From: an uncultured Candidatus Poseidoniales archaeon | Lineage (GTDB): Archaea > Thermoplasmatota > Poseidoniia > Poseidoniales > Poseidoniaceae | Assembly (NCBI GenBank): GCA_902625885.1 | Contig: CACODE010000001.1 | Location: 131,770 to 195,769, forward strand | Direction of reading: 5' to 3' | Length of the DNA: 64,000 nt | Shown here: piece after piece, positions 34,649 to 42,537 of the stretch | Layout: the number at the start of each line of letters is the position of its first letter | How positions within the stretch are numbered: the stretch's first letter is position 1 | Made by a program: the position numbers and the translations under genes | The notes under the pieces: generated by a model | Seen by the model: only the letters and a program-made list of their open reading frames with translations | The model's database searches: none | Told to the model about the DNA's origin: nothing

Positions 34649-35814
34649 TCAACCACCCCCGCTAAGCGAGATTGCTTGGGATGGATGGTGCCGTCTTTGC
34701 AGATGAGCACACCACCCATGCCGTTGACGTAGAAATCAGAACCCTCAGGTGCGCCGACCAGAATATCGTCTTCGTCGGAGATGACGACGGCACCCGTTTC
34801 TTTGTCCACAAGTGAGGTGAAGAACGTTGTCAAGTTGTTGGAGTACAACATGGAGGCCGTGTTGGCAAGCGTGCCCGGGAGGTTTGAGGTGCCAACGATG
34901 ATGACACCGTTATCGGTCGTGATGACTTCGCCTTGGACGGTGTCTTCGCAATTTCCTCCAACATCGGCGTTCATGTCAACGACAACGGCGCCTGACTTGA
35001 AATTGGCAACGGCCGTTGATGGAACGGTGATGGGTGCGGGTCTTCCGAAAATTCGGGCCGTGGTGACGATGATGTCGGCGTCTGCTGCTACACCGCAGAC
35101 GGTGTCGTTCACCTTTTGGATAAATTCGGGCGTGAGCGGTTTGGCGTAGCCGGATTCGTCTTCGAAATCGTCCATACCGTCCACTTCAATGAAGCGCCCA
35201 CCTACCGACTCAATTTGCTCTGCGGCCGACTTTCGAACGTCCGAAGCGAACACGATAGCACCGAGTCGCTTTGCGGTAGCGATGGCTTGCAGTCCCGCCA
35301 CACCGCTGCCCATGATGACGACCTTGGCCGGCCGTATGGTCCCTGCTGAGGTGGTCATCATCGGTATGCCCTTGGGCACTTGTGCGGCACCGAGCAGGAC
35401 GGCTTTGTAGCCCGCTAGGTTGTCTTGACTGGAATTGACGTCCATGGATTGGGCTCTTGACAGGCGGCGAGGGATCATGTCCATGGATAGCAAGGTGATG
35501 TTGGCATCCATGCAGGCCTTCACGTATTCTGGATGTCGGAATGGATCCGAGACACAGGCAAGGTTGGCACCTGCGGCAATGCCATCAACGCCTGGAAAGC
35601 GAATGCATACGAGGTTCTCGCACGCTAGCGCTTCAGCCCGAGACACAATTTTCGCACCGGCATCGACATAATCGCTGTCGTGGTAGTTGGCGGCCATTCC
35701 GGCACCCTCCTCCACGAACACCTCAAATCCAGCCCGGGTCAACTTCTTCATGCTCGAAGGAACAATGCCGACTCGTGTCTCGCCCTCTGGTTCTTTTGGA
35801 ACACCGATTTTCAT
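34645..35814 (-). CDS. pntAA: NAD(P) transhydrogenase subunit alpha, part 1 (NAD-binding)
   Basis: 389 aa, related to alanine dehydrogenase. It binds NAD(H) on the cytoplasmic face. The N-terminal KIGVPKEPEGETRVGIVP, the nucleotide fold VVIMGSGVAGLQAIATAKRLGA near residue 170, and the mobile-loop region preceding AKPLTPEFIQKV are typical. SNLPGTLANTASMLYSNNL near residue 315 is a family signature. It is first in the pntAA-pntAB-pntB unit; the promoter must lie in the 170-nt gap shared with the divergent malate dehydrogenase gene. It provides NADPH for biosynthesis. Confidence 0.96.
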   Translation of the reverse strand: MKIGVPKEPEGETRVGIVPSSMKKLTRAGFEVFVEEGAGMAANYHDSDYVDAGAKIVSRAEALACENLVCIRFPGVDGIAAGANLACVSDPFRHPEYVKACMDANITLLSMDMIPRRLSRAQSMDVNSSQDNLAGYKAVLLGAAQVPKGIPMMTTSAGTIRPAKVVIMGSGVAGLQAIATAKRLGAIVFASDVRKSAAEQIESVGGRFIEVDGMDDFEDESGYAKPLTPEFIQKVNDTVCGVAADADIIVTTARIFGRPAPITVPSTAVANFKSGAVVVDMNADVGGNCEDTVQGEVITTDNGVIIVGTSNLPGTLANTASMLYSNNLTTFFTSLVDKETGAVVISDEDDILVGAPEGSDFYVNGMGGVLICKDGTIHPKQSRLAGVVE

Positions 35815-35996
35815 GGTTTCACCATCTCCGTATCAACCCGAACTGTTGTACAAAATCGTCCACATGAAGGAGGTTATTAGATGCCACGCTCGCAATTATT
35901 GTACCCTCACATCGTCATGTGCGTCACCGCCACCAAAACTGGCCACCATCTGACTTATGGACTGTGAGGGAACAGTCGTGATCAGAAGTGAAACCT

Positions 35997-36935
35997 ATGG
36001 GGAGCGGTCGACGAAAAATTGCGGTCATTGGAGCGGGAAACGTTGGGGCAACGTGCGCCTTTGTGTTGGCGCAAATGAAAATTGCTGACATCGTATTGTT
36101 GGACATCTACGAAGGTTTCGCCAAGGGCAAAGCGCTTGATATGTCCCAGAACGCCAACGTGCTGAACTACGACGGCACGATCACAGGCACGGCCGACTAC
36201 AACGATATTTCTGGCGCTGAGGTCGTGGTCGTGACCTCTGGCTTTCCTCGACAACCTGGTATGACTCGAGAAGATTTGATCGGCAAAAATGCAGACATCG
36301 TTTCTCAGGTTGGTGCGGGCATCAAGGAACATGCACCCGAGGCTGTTGTTATCGTGGTGACCAATCCGCTGGACCTCATGACCTACCACATGCAGAAAGT
36401 CACGGGCTTCCCACCCGAGCGGGTTATCGGACAGGCCGGTATCCTCGACAGCGCAAGAATGGCGCATTTCATCGCTCTTGAGCTGAACTGTGCCGAGGAA
36501 GATGTTTCGCCAATGGTCCTCGGTGGCCACGGCGATACCATGGTGCCGCTTCCACGATACACCACGGTTGGTGGAATACCTATTACCCAACTCATGAGCG
36601 AAGAACGCATCCAAGCCATTAGCGCTCGAACGGCCGGTGGGGGCGGCGAAATTGTGAAGTTGCTTGAACGCGGTTCTGCCTTCTATGCACCCGGCTCGGC
36701 GGCGGCCATCATGGCCGAGTCCGTGCTTAACGACCGTCGTCGCCTCATCCCAGCGTCGTGCCTGCTTACCGGCCAGTACGGCCTTTCGGATGTCTACATT
36801 GGCGTCCCCTGCATTTTGGGAGCCAACGGCGTGGAGCGCATCTTTGAATTGGAATTGACCGATGAGGAACTCGCATCACTGCAAGGGTCTGGTGAGTTCT
36901 ACAAAGGCCAACTCAGCGATGTCCTTGGCTATTGA
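35997..36935 (+). CDS. mdh: Malate dehydrogenase (LDH-like type)
   Basis: 312 aa from ATG 35997 (GTG 35988 also in frame). The Rossmann motif KIAVIGAGNVGATCAFVLA opens the protein, the acidic NAD-selecting residue is in LLDIYEGFAKGKALDM, the arginine-bearing loop GFPRQPGMTREDLIGKNADI follows, TNPLDLMTY and the catalytic His in VLGGHGDTMVPLPRYT are intact. The PRQPGMTR loop favours malate/oxaloacetate over lactate/pyruvate. It reduces oxaloacetate or oxidises malate in the citric acid cycle. It is divergent from pntAA and its end overlaps the convergent ygfZ gene by 7 nt. Confidence 0.96.
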   Translation: MGSGRRKIAVIGAGNVGATCAFVLAQMKIADIVLLDIYEGFAKGKALDMSQNANVLNYDGTITGTADYNDISGAEVVVVTSGFPRQPGMTREDLIGKNADIVSQVGAGIKEHAPEAVVIVVTNPLDLMTYHMQKVTGFPPERVIGQAGILDSARMAHFIALELNCAEEDVSPMVLGGHGDTMVPLPRYTTVGGIPITQLMSEERIQAISARTAGGGGEIVKLLERGSAFYAPGSAAAIMAESVLNDRRRLIPASCLLTGQYGLSDVYIGVPCILGANGVERIFELELTDEELASLQGSGEFYKGQLSDVLGY

Positions 36936-37582
36936 ACCCGCTCAACAACGAGGCTGCTGTGTTGACCGATTGTGGTCGCTTTTTCAACGGGATTTGATTT
37001 CTTTCGAATCACGTAATCAATGCTGTTTCTGGTGCGCATTCTCGTGAGCACCTCTTGACCTATGTAGCAGCCCTTTTGAGGATGAACAAGGTCGCCGAGC
37101 CCGCCTTTCAAGGGATTGACTTTCTGGGTGATTTCGTGGGCGTAGAACGGTATTTGATGCTCAATCCGATGTTCAGTCCACGCTTCTTGGTCCCATGACG
37201 CCTGCCATTCGTGACGTACTGGGACAATGGCCATGCTGCCAAACCTGCTGTTGTGGTGGGTTGTGCCCTCAGGAAACTCACCCTCCCCGGTGCCGATGAA
37301 GACATCGTTGAGGTGGCTGATGTCGGTGATGGACACCTCTTGACCGAGGATTCTTTCCGTGAGGTGTGCAACCAGCGATTGTTTGTGAGGTGCGTACCCA
37401 ATCAGCGCAATTTGCTCGCCGACCGGGACCACTTCGCAAACGTCGACGATTTTCGCTGAACGGTTTGTAAAAACGGTTGTGCACGCCCCTTCAACCCGGT
37501 TGGTGGACAGCCCGTTGATGAAAGTCAGGACGTCGTTTCCCTGCAGGAGAAGGGCGTAGGCGTCGTGCCTCACCATGCCCAT
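36929..37582 (-). CDS. ygfZ: YgfZ/IBA57-like folate-binding Fe-S assembly factor
   Basis: 217 aa GcvT-fold protein. The diagnostic KGCYIGQEVLTRM motif with the conserved cysteine is near residue 165; the N-terminus YALLLQGNDVLTFINGLSTNRV and a 'FTNRSAKIVDVCEV' strand match the YgfZ family. The length is shorter than E. coli YgfZ (326 aa), lacking part of the C-terminal beta domain, as in many archaeal and mitochondrial-like members. Family members use tetrahydrofolate to help mature certain [4Fe-4S] enzymes and work with A-type carriers. Fittingly, it lies 9 nt downstream of an iscA gene. Confidence 0.88.
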   Translation of the reverse strand: MGMVRHDAYALLLQGNDVLTFINGLSTNRVEGACTTVFTNRSAKIVDVCEVVPVGEQIALIGYAPHKQSLVAHLTERILGQEVSITDISHLNDVFIGTGEGEFPEGTTHHNSRFGSMAIVPVRHEWQASWDQEAWTEHRIEHQIPFYAHEITQKVNPLKGGLGDLVHPQKGCYIGQEVLTRMRTRNSIDYVIRKKSNPVEKATTIGQHSSLVVERVQ

Positions 37583-37591
37583 GGCTGTGCC

Positions 37592-37972
37592 TCACGCGAA
37601 GGATTCACCGCATCCACAGGATGAACTGGCATTGGGGTTGTTGATCTTGAAGCCCCCGCCCATCAAGCGGTCGACATAGTCGATTTCAATGCCGTTCAAC
37701 AAATGGCTTGACGCCATCGGGACCAGCACTCGAAATCCGTTGATGTTGAGCTCTTGGCAAGGCGTATCGGTGCCTTCCACAATTTGCAAATCGTACATGT
37801 AGCCCGAACACCCTCCGCTCAAGACGCCGACGAGCAAGGCATGGCTCCTGTCGTCTCCGAAAGCGTCCTCAAGCATGGCCGTGGCTTTCTCCGTCAGTGT
37901 CAAATTGACGTCGACGACCTCCGGAGCGTGCAATTCCAACGCCGGCCCGGATTCACATGTACCGCAGTCCAT
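37592..37972 (-). CDS. iscA: A-type iron-sulfur carrier (IscA/ErpA/HesB)
   Basis: 126 aa. The conserved cysteines are present: one in SGGCSGYMYDL and two in the C-terminal SSCGCGESF. LTEKATAML and GFRVLVPMASSHLLNGIEIDYVDRLMGGGFKINNPNA are typical of the family. A-type proteins carry Fe-S clusters to target enzymes. An unusual N-terminal extension of about 20 residues adds a CGTC pair (residues 3-6). The gene pair iscA-ygfZ reproduces the ISCA/IBA57 partnership known from mitochondria and E. coli. Confidence 0.94.
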   Translation of the reverse strand: MDCGTCESGPALELHAPEVVDVNLTLTEKATAMLEDAFGDDRSHALLVGVLSGGCSGYMYDLQIVEGTDTPCQELNINGFRVLVPMASSHLLNGIEIDYVDRLMGGGFKINNPNASSSCGCGESFA

Positions 37973-38024
37973 GGTGTACCCAATCTGCCAGTGTTTTTGA
38001 AGTTGACTTCAAAAGGAGGATTGT

Positions 38025-40415
38025 TCAGCGCTTCTTCCGCTTTTTGTCCATGGCTTTTTGCAGGATGTTGCACCGGCGTATCTGGTCCTTTGCTCGACGC
38101 TTGGCTTCGTCGGACAAGCCTCTTGGCATGGCTTGCTCAAAACATTTGATGGCGTCTCTGTACCGCTCCATTTCGGCGTAAGCGGTTCCCATGTTGTACA
38201 GTGTTTCGCCGCGAACCTCGGTTGGCCGAATCATCATCGCTTGGTGATAGGATTCCACGCACTTTGGATACTCCTCCAGGAAGTAAAAGGCGTTACCACG
38301 GTTGTTGAGGATGCGAATGATCATGGCGTCGTCGCCGGCAAAGGCGGGCAGGGCTCTATCAAAGCACGACAGCGCTTCGCGATACTTTTTGTCTTCGATG
38401 AGCTGAACCCCTTGATTGAACCATGCCACATCTTGGTTTGAAATGGCGTTTGAGGAGGTGGACTGGTACGTTGGATTAACGGTTTTCGCGGCAGCATCAA
38501 GGGCGACTTTGGCCAAATCAACCTCGGGTTGAGGGCTTGGCTCAACGGCCTTCGTTTGGGGTTCCACAGGCACCAACAGCAGTTCGGCTGACGCTGTCTC
38601 TTGGGCGGCAACGGGGGCCGATTCTTGGGTTGTCATCATCGGTGTTTCTGGATTGACCATCTCTTCTGGTGTCGGCAAGGGAGCCGGTGTGGCAGGTGGA
38701 GGCGTCGAGACATATCCCGCCATTTCTTCGGGCGTCGGTAGCGGAGCGGGTGTGGTAGGGGGCGGTGCTGCTGCGATGGCGGCCATGGCGGCGGAAGGTG
38801 TTGCGGCTGATTCTGTTGTTTCGGGAGCGGGATTGGTCGACGACCCCATCGAAGCCGCTTTGGCATGGCATTTCTCCGCAGTAGCGTAGTCGCCGGCTTG
38901 CTCGAGTGAACGGGCCAGTCCTGTCCAGTGATTTGGTTCGTCGGGGTCATCCTGAATCATTTTCTTCCACATCAAGACGGCGTCGCTGTGTTGGAGGCTG
39001 AGGGATAGCGCTCTTGCTCGCTCTGGAGATGGAGTGTCTGCGATCAAACTAAGCGCTTCTTTGGCCATTTCAGGTCCGGCCGGTAGGGTTGGTGGCAACC
39101 CGGATATTTGGTCTAGAACATCGCTCTCACCTTGGGCCATTTGGAGGAGCGTATCGATGAACTCTTGACGCACGGGATGGCCAGAATCAATCCCAATCAC
39201 CACCCTCGCTGCCTCCATGTAGGTCTCAATGAGGCCTTTTTCCATGGCGAGCGCTGCCATTTTCTCAGCCGGCTTAAGGTAGGTTGGGTCGGTATCGACG
39301 GCTCGCTTGTAACTTTGCAGGGCTTCTGTAACCAACTCGGAACGCTGTTGGACGGATCCCAGGTTGAACCAACCCGAGGCATGATTGGGGTCAAGGTTTT
39401 GTGCGTGTGTCATGGCGGCTATGGCGTGGTTGTCAAGGTCGAGTCGTGCCATGGCTCCCCCGGCGATACGCCAAGCACCCGCGTGCTGAGCACCTACGGT
39501 TTTGAGGTGCGGTTTTAACAACGCCAGAGCTTCTTTGGCCTGTCCGTTTTTGATGGCGGCTGTCGCTTCTTCAACCAACGCATCAAGGTCGACAGTTGGT
39601 TCGGGTTCTGGTTCAGGAATGTCAGGAATTTCAGGAGCTGTCTCGCGTATGATTTCTTGTTGCGCCACAACGACTTCTGCAGCACTTTTGAGTTCTTCAA
39701 CGCTCAGTTCAGCGTTTTCATCGTGGTCGTGGTGAATGGCTTCTTGAAGTAGAATCGCTGGGTCCTCTATGCCGGCTTCTTCCGCTACTTCTTCAACGGT
39801 TTCCATGTCGACCGTTTGGGTAACTTCCAAAGATGGCTGCATGGCTTCCATGGCCACCGATATGCCGCTGTCTTTGCACCGTTCTTTGAGTTGGACCAAC
39901 GCAGGATGGGCTGGGAAAAACCCGAGGGCTTTTTCCGCCATCTTGTAGGCGCCCTCCAAATCACCTATCCTTTCCAGCAAAATGGAGAGGTTGGCCGTAG
40001 CAGGTGCATGATTTTCATTCAAATCAAGGCATATTTGAAACGACTGTCGAGCACCGCGTGCATCCTGCTGAGCTTCAAGAAGCACGCCACGATTGAACCA
40101 CGCCATGTCCGAAGACGGGTCAAGGGCAATGGCTTTGTTGAAGGCAGCCAAGGCCCCTTTTACATCGTTTTTCCGACTTCGCTCCTCACCGACATTGAGC
40201 AGCACATCAACCATTTCTTGCGGATCCTCAACATCCTCGAGTTCGGGAATAACGTCCCTTGGTGTTTCCACAGGTTCGTCTTCTTGTTTAACAGGGGTTT
40301 CCATGGGCTGGTTTTCGACGGCGGCAATGGCCTCGCTGACCGATGCAATGTCGGCCTGAGCGGCTTCGTCTTGGTCCATGTCAGGAACCTCATCGATGCC
40401 ATCGTTCACAACCAT
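38025..40415 (-). CDS. Tetratricopeptide-repeat protein with Pro-rich linker
   Basis: 796 aa, acidic. TPR units are clear in three blocks: residues about 65-175 (KGALAAFNKAIALDPSSDMAWFNRG, GARQSFQICLDLNENHAPA), about 285-520 (AGAWRIAGGAMARLDLDNHAIA, ALQSYKRAVDTDPTYLKP) and 665-790 (REALSCFDRALPAF, CVESYHQAMMIRPTEV, DAIKCFEQAMPRGL). Between blocks two and three lies a Pro/Ala/Thr-rich linker with two near-copies of TPAPLPTPEEM. The N-terminus is acidic with no signal peptide; the C-terminus ends in a basic KKRKKR. It is probably a cytoplasmic scaffold; partners are unknown. Confidence 0.88.
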   Translation of the reverse strand: MVVNDGIDEVPDMDQDEAAQADIASVSEAIAAVENQPMETPVKQEDEPVETPRDVIPELEDVEDPQEMVDVLLNVGEERSRKNDVKGALAAFNKAIALDPSSDMAWFNRGVLLEAQQDARGARQSFQICLDLNENHAPATANLSILLERIGDLEGAYKMAEKALGFFPAHPALVQLKERCKDSGISVAMEAMQPSLEVTQTVDMETVEEVAEEAGIEDPAILLQEAIHHDHDENAELSVEELKSAAEVVVAQQEIIRETAPEIPDIPEPEPEPTVDLDALVEEATAAIKNGQAKEALALLKPHLKTVGAQHAGAWRIAGGAMARLDLDNHAIAAMTHAQNLDPNHASGWFNLGSVQQRSELVTEALQSYKRAVDTDPTYLKPAEKMAALAMEKGLIETYMEAARVVIGIDSGHPVRQEFIDTLLQMAQGESDVLDQISGLPPTLPAGPEMAKEALSLIADTPSPERARALSLSLQHSDAVLMWKKMIQDDPDEPNHWTGLARSLEQAGDYATAEKCHAKAASMGSSTNPAPETTESAATPSAAMAAIAAAPPPTTPAPLPTPEEMAGYVSTPPPATPAPLPTPEEMVNPETPMMTTQESAPVAAQETASAELLLVPVEPQTKAVEPSPQPEVDLAKVALDAAAKTVNPTYQSTSSNAISNQDVAWFNQGVQLIEDKKYREALSCFDRALPAFAGDDAMIIRILNNRGNAFYFLEEYPKCVESYHQAMMIRPTEVRGETLYNMGTAYAEMERYRDAIKCFEQAMPRGLSDEAKRRAKDQIRRCNILQKAMDKKRKKR
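38660..38765 (-). repeat. Duplicated Pro-rich linker in the TPR gene
   Basis: Two tandem copies, about 66-72 bp apart, encode TPAPLPTPEEM preceded by PPP; the copies differ at third positions, so the duplication is not recent. Confidence 0.6.
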
Positions 40416-40523
40416 TGAACATCACCGCATCAAAAACGACTGGCGAGCAACGAATAAGCCTTGCTTCTTGTTGTCCTTCCGAATCATCCTTACATTCAAG
40501 TTCAGAGACCCGTTAGACGCTTC

Positions 40524-41072
40524 ATGGCAAACCGCTCACTGAAGATTCTTGGCCTGGCTGGTGAATACCGAGCCACATCAAAATCAGGCTTGCTGGTCAA
40601 CGCCGCACTCGCTGCAGCGGAGGATGCAGGAGCGGAAGTTGTGTTTTGGGATTTGGCCGCCAAGCCGCTTCCACTTGTAGGGGAGGAGGGCTGTTGGGCA
40701 CACCCCAATGTCAAGGAATTTCAGGATCTTCTCACCGAATGCGATGCGTATTTCCTCGCCTCGCCCGAGTACCACGGCACCATGTCAGGCGTCATGAAAA
40801 ACACGATCGACTGGATGTACGACAAGCATGTGGGCGGCAAAGTGTTTGGGCTGATGTCGACCCTTGGCGGCGTGACAAATGCCAACACGCTCAATCACAT
40901 GCGAATCGCTGTTCGATGGTTGCATGGATGGCCTGTGCCAGAGCAACTCGCAGTGGGTCACGTGAAAGAGGCCTTTGACGAAGACGGTTCGCTCAGAGAT
41001 GACAACCTGCAACAACGCCTCAACCGTCTGGTTGAATCGGTGTTGTCTGCCACCAACAAATTGAGTGCATAA
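40524..41072 (+). CDS. NADPH-dependent FMN reductase-like flavoprotein
   Basis: 182 aa from ATG 40524; earlier in-frame codons lack a plausible start. The flavodoxin-like fold is seen in SLKILGLAGEYRATSKSGLLVNAAL (phosphate loop), then CDAYFLASPEYHGTMSGVMKNTIDWM, where SPEYHGTMSG is the flavin-binding motif of the NADPH-dependent FMN reductase family (ArsH, chromate reductase, azoreductase relatives), and KVFGLMSTLGG. It reduces flavin, quinone or an oxidised substrate with NAD(P)H; the substrate is not evident. It is 2 nt before the FGE-fold gene and shares its transcript. Confidence 0.9.
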   Translation: MANRSLKILGLAGEYRATSKSGLLVNAALAAAEDAGAEVVFWDLAAKPLPLVGEEGCWAHPNVKEFQDLLTECDAYFLASPEYHGTMSGVMKNTIDWMYDKHVGGKVFGLMSTLGGVTNANTLNHMRIAVRWLHGWPVPEQLAVGHVKEAFDEDGSLRDDNLQQRLNRLVESVLSATNKLSA

Positions 41073-41074
41073 TC

Positions 41075-41881
41075 ATGGTCGTTCAACCACCTGGAACGCC
41101 CACTTTTGGCGATGTTTACGGCGCCACTTACCGGCTGGTGGAACCTGGAGAATTTGTTCTTGGCGATTCAAACACCTCCGGTCACCCAAGCGAGCAACCG
41201 TCTTGCACCGTTATCATTACAGAACCCTTTTTCCTCGGTGAGCGGCACGTCACTCAGGCACAATGGGCGGACGTGATGGGCGATAACCCCTCAAAATTTC
41301 AGGAAGGTTGGAGCGCCGGCTTGCGACCCGTTGAAAACGTCAACTACGACGATGTACAACTGTTCCTCAACCGTTTGAACGATCGGGATAAAGACGCCCT
41401 CTACCTCGGTCTTTATGGCGTTTGGAGGTTGCCATCGGAAGCGGAGTGGGAATACGCCGCAAAGGCAGGAAGCAACACGCGGTGGTGGTTTGGCAACAAG
41501 GATGTGGAACTCGATGAATACGGTTGGCATGCTGGGAATTCTGGAGGCACAACGCGTGAGGTAGGCTTGAAAAAGCCAAATTCTTGGGGCTTTTTTGACA
41601 TGAACGGCTTGGTGAATGAATGGTGCGATGACCATTGGGAACGCACCTATGTCGGCGGGCGAACACAACGTCCCCACCGGATTGATGGATGCGATTCGTT
41701 TGTTGTTCGTGGCGGATCGTGGTTCACAGAAAGCGATTCAACACGCAGCGGCTCAAGGTCTCATGCCTACCGAGACAAACGCAGCGATGGATTGGGCTTC
41801 CGGTTGGTCTGGTCACCCCTTGATGTACAGCCTGACGAAGCGGTTCAAGGCGCCTCGTCCGACAGCGGTGCCGTGTCGTAA
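41075..41881 (+). CDS. Formylglycine-generating-enzyme-fold protein lacking the catalytic cysteines
   Basis: 268 aa, a full SUMF1/FGE-sulfatase domain: PGEFVLGDSN, PFFLGERHVTQAQWADVMGDNPS, LPSEAEWEYAAKAG, SWGFFDMNGLVNEWCDD, VVRGGSWF and DGLGFRLVW are all in family order. Formylglycine-generating enzymes have two cysteines just after GGS; here the segment is GGSWFTESDST (residues 213-223), so both are replaced, and formylglycine formation is unlikely. The fold is also used by EgtB-type sulfoxide synthases and by diversified or structural proteins. The 3' end overlaps the convergent PqqD-like gene by 37 nt. There is no signal peptide. Confidence 0.9.
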   Translation: MVVQPPGTPTFGDVYGATYRLVEPGEFVLGDSNTSGHPSEQPSCTVIITEPFFLGERHVTQAQWADVMGDNPSKFQEGWSAGLRPVENVNYDDVQLFLNRLNDRDKDALYLGLYGVWRLPSEAEWEYAAKAGSNTRWWFGNKDVELDEYGWHAGNSGGTTREVGLKKPNSWGFFDMNGLVNEWCDDHWERTYVGGRTQRPHRIDGCDSFVVRGGSWFTESDSTRSGSRSHAYRDKRSDGLGFRLVWSPLDVQPDEAVQGASSDSGAVS

Positions 41882-42342
41882 TCGCTGTTTTCTTCCAGTA
41901 TCTGGTGCTCGGGCACTTTACCGGGTCCGACAAACCAACGGTTGTTGAGCGGTTCCTCCAAGAGAAGCATGAGGTTGTTTCTCTGAAACAAGCCCACAGC
42001 CGTTGCGGTTCTTTGAATGACTGGAGCGATTTCTTCGTGGTAAAGATCGTCCATAATTTGACAGATTTCGCCGAAGGTTCGGCTCCCATCGGCGAGTTCC
42101 CACAGCATGCTGTTCATCTCATCAAGGGGACGACGCAACTCGCGAGGTGCCCGAAGCAATGTAGCCACCCAACCTTCGATACGTCCGAATGTTTTGGCGA
42201 TTCTGATCACGATTTTTCGACCGCTCACACCGCGTAGACCAGGGTCCTTGCCAACGGTTGACGTGCGGGCCCACCATACGGGGGTTCGACAGGGGTAGTG
42301 ACCGTGCAGCGGGTGATCTTCGATACCAGCAAGTTCGCTCAC
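41845..42342 (-). CDS. PqqD-like (RiPP-recognition-element fold) protein
   Basis: 165 aa from GTG 42342; AGGTGAT lies 3 nt upstream. The central stretch RRPLDEMNSMLWELADGSRTFGEICQIMDDLYH resembles PqqD, a small winged-helix-like fold that binds precursor peptides in peptide-modification pathways ('LDxxGxxIWxLxDGxxTVxEI'). The N-terminal 60 residues are basic (ISGRKIVIRIAKTFGRIEGWVATLLRA-type) and the tail is acidic. No radical SAM or precursor peptide gene is adjacent, so the peptide-binding role is not supported by context; the fold may serve another purpose here. It follows a 57-aa membrane protein and a giant surface protein on the minus strand. Confidence 0.75.
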   Translation of the reverse strand: MSELAGIEDHPLHGHYPCRTPVWWARTSTVGKDPGLRGVSGRKIVIRIAKTFGRIEGWVATLLRAPRELRRPLDEMNSMLWELADGSRTFGEICQIMDDLYHEEIAPVIQRTATAVGLFQRNNLMLLLEEPLNNRWFVGPGKVPEHQILEENSDYDTAPLSDEAP

Positions 42343-42351
42343 GACATCACC

Positions 42352-42525
42352 TCAAAATTCCATCCATGTCCAAATCAACAGGCTGAGCATGGCCACTGTG
42401 CCCAGAAGGGCCGTGGTCCTGGTTGCTTGCAAACGTTGGGTGAAATTTCGTAAGTACCAGGTGCCAACGCCGCAGATGGCAACAACGAACCACAGGGCGT
42501 ACCACAGTGCTGGATAATCCGCCAC
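42352..42525 (-). CDS. Small two-helix membrane protein
   Basis: 57 aa from GTG 42525, stop TGA at 42352-42354. The frame reads ADYPALWYALWFVVAICG, then a short basic loop (RNFTQRLQATR) and a second hydrophobic segment ending in LIWTWMEF. It fills the gap between the giant surface protein (stop 12 nt upstream) and the PqqD-like gene, whose ribosome binding site overlaps its stop codon. The two overlapping frames on the same strand give unlikely proteins, so this is the best reading. Function unknown; a small subunit or CcmD-like partner can only be guessed. Confidence 0.65.
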   Translation of the reverse strand: MADYPALWYALWFVVAICGVGTWYLRNFTQRLQATRTTALLGTVAMLSLLIWTWMEF

Positions 42526-42537
42526 ACTCCGAGGGCA

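Noticed and set aside
39816-40418. 200-aa ORF on the plus strand
   Set aside because: Antisense to TPR repeats.
41290-41680. Several 77-128-aa ORFs on the minus strand
   Set aside because: All antisense to the FGE-fold gene.
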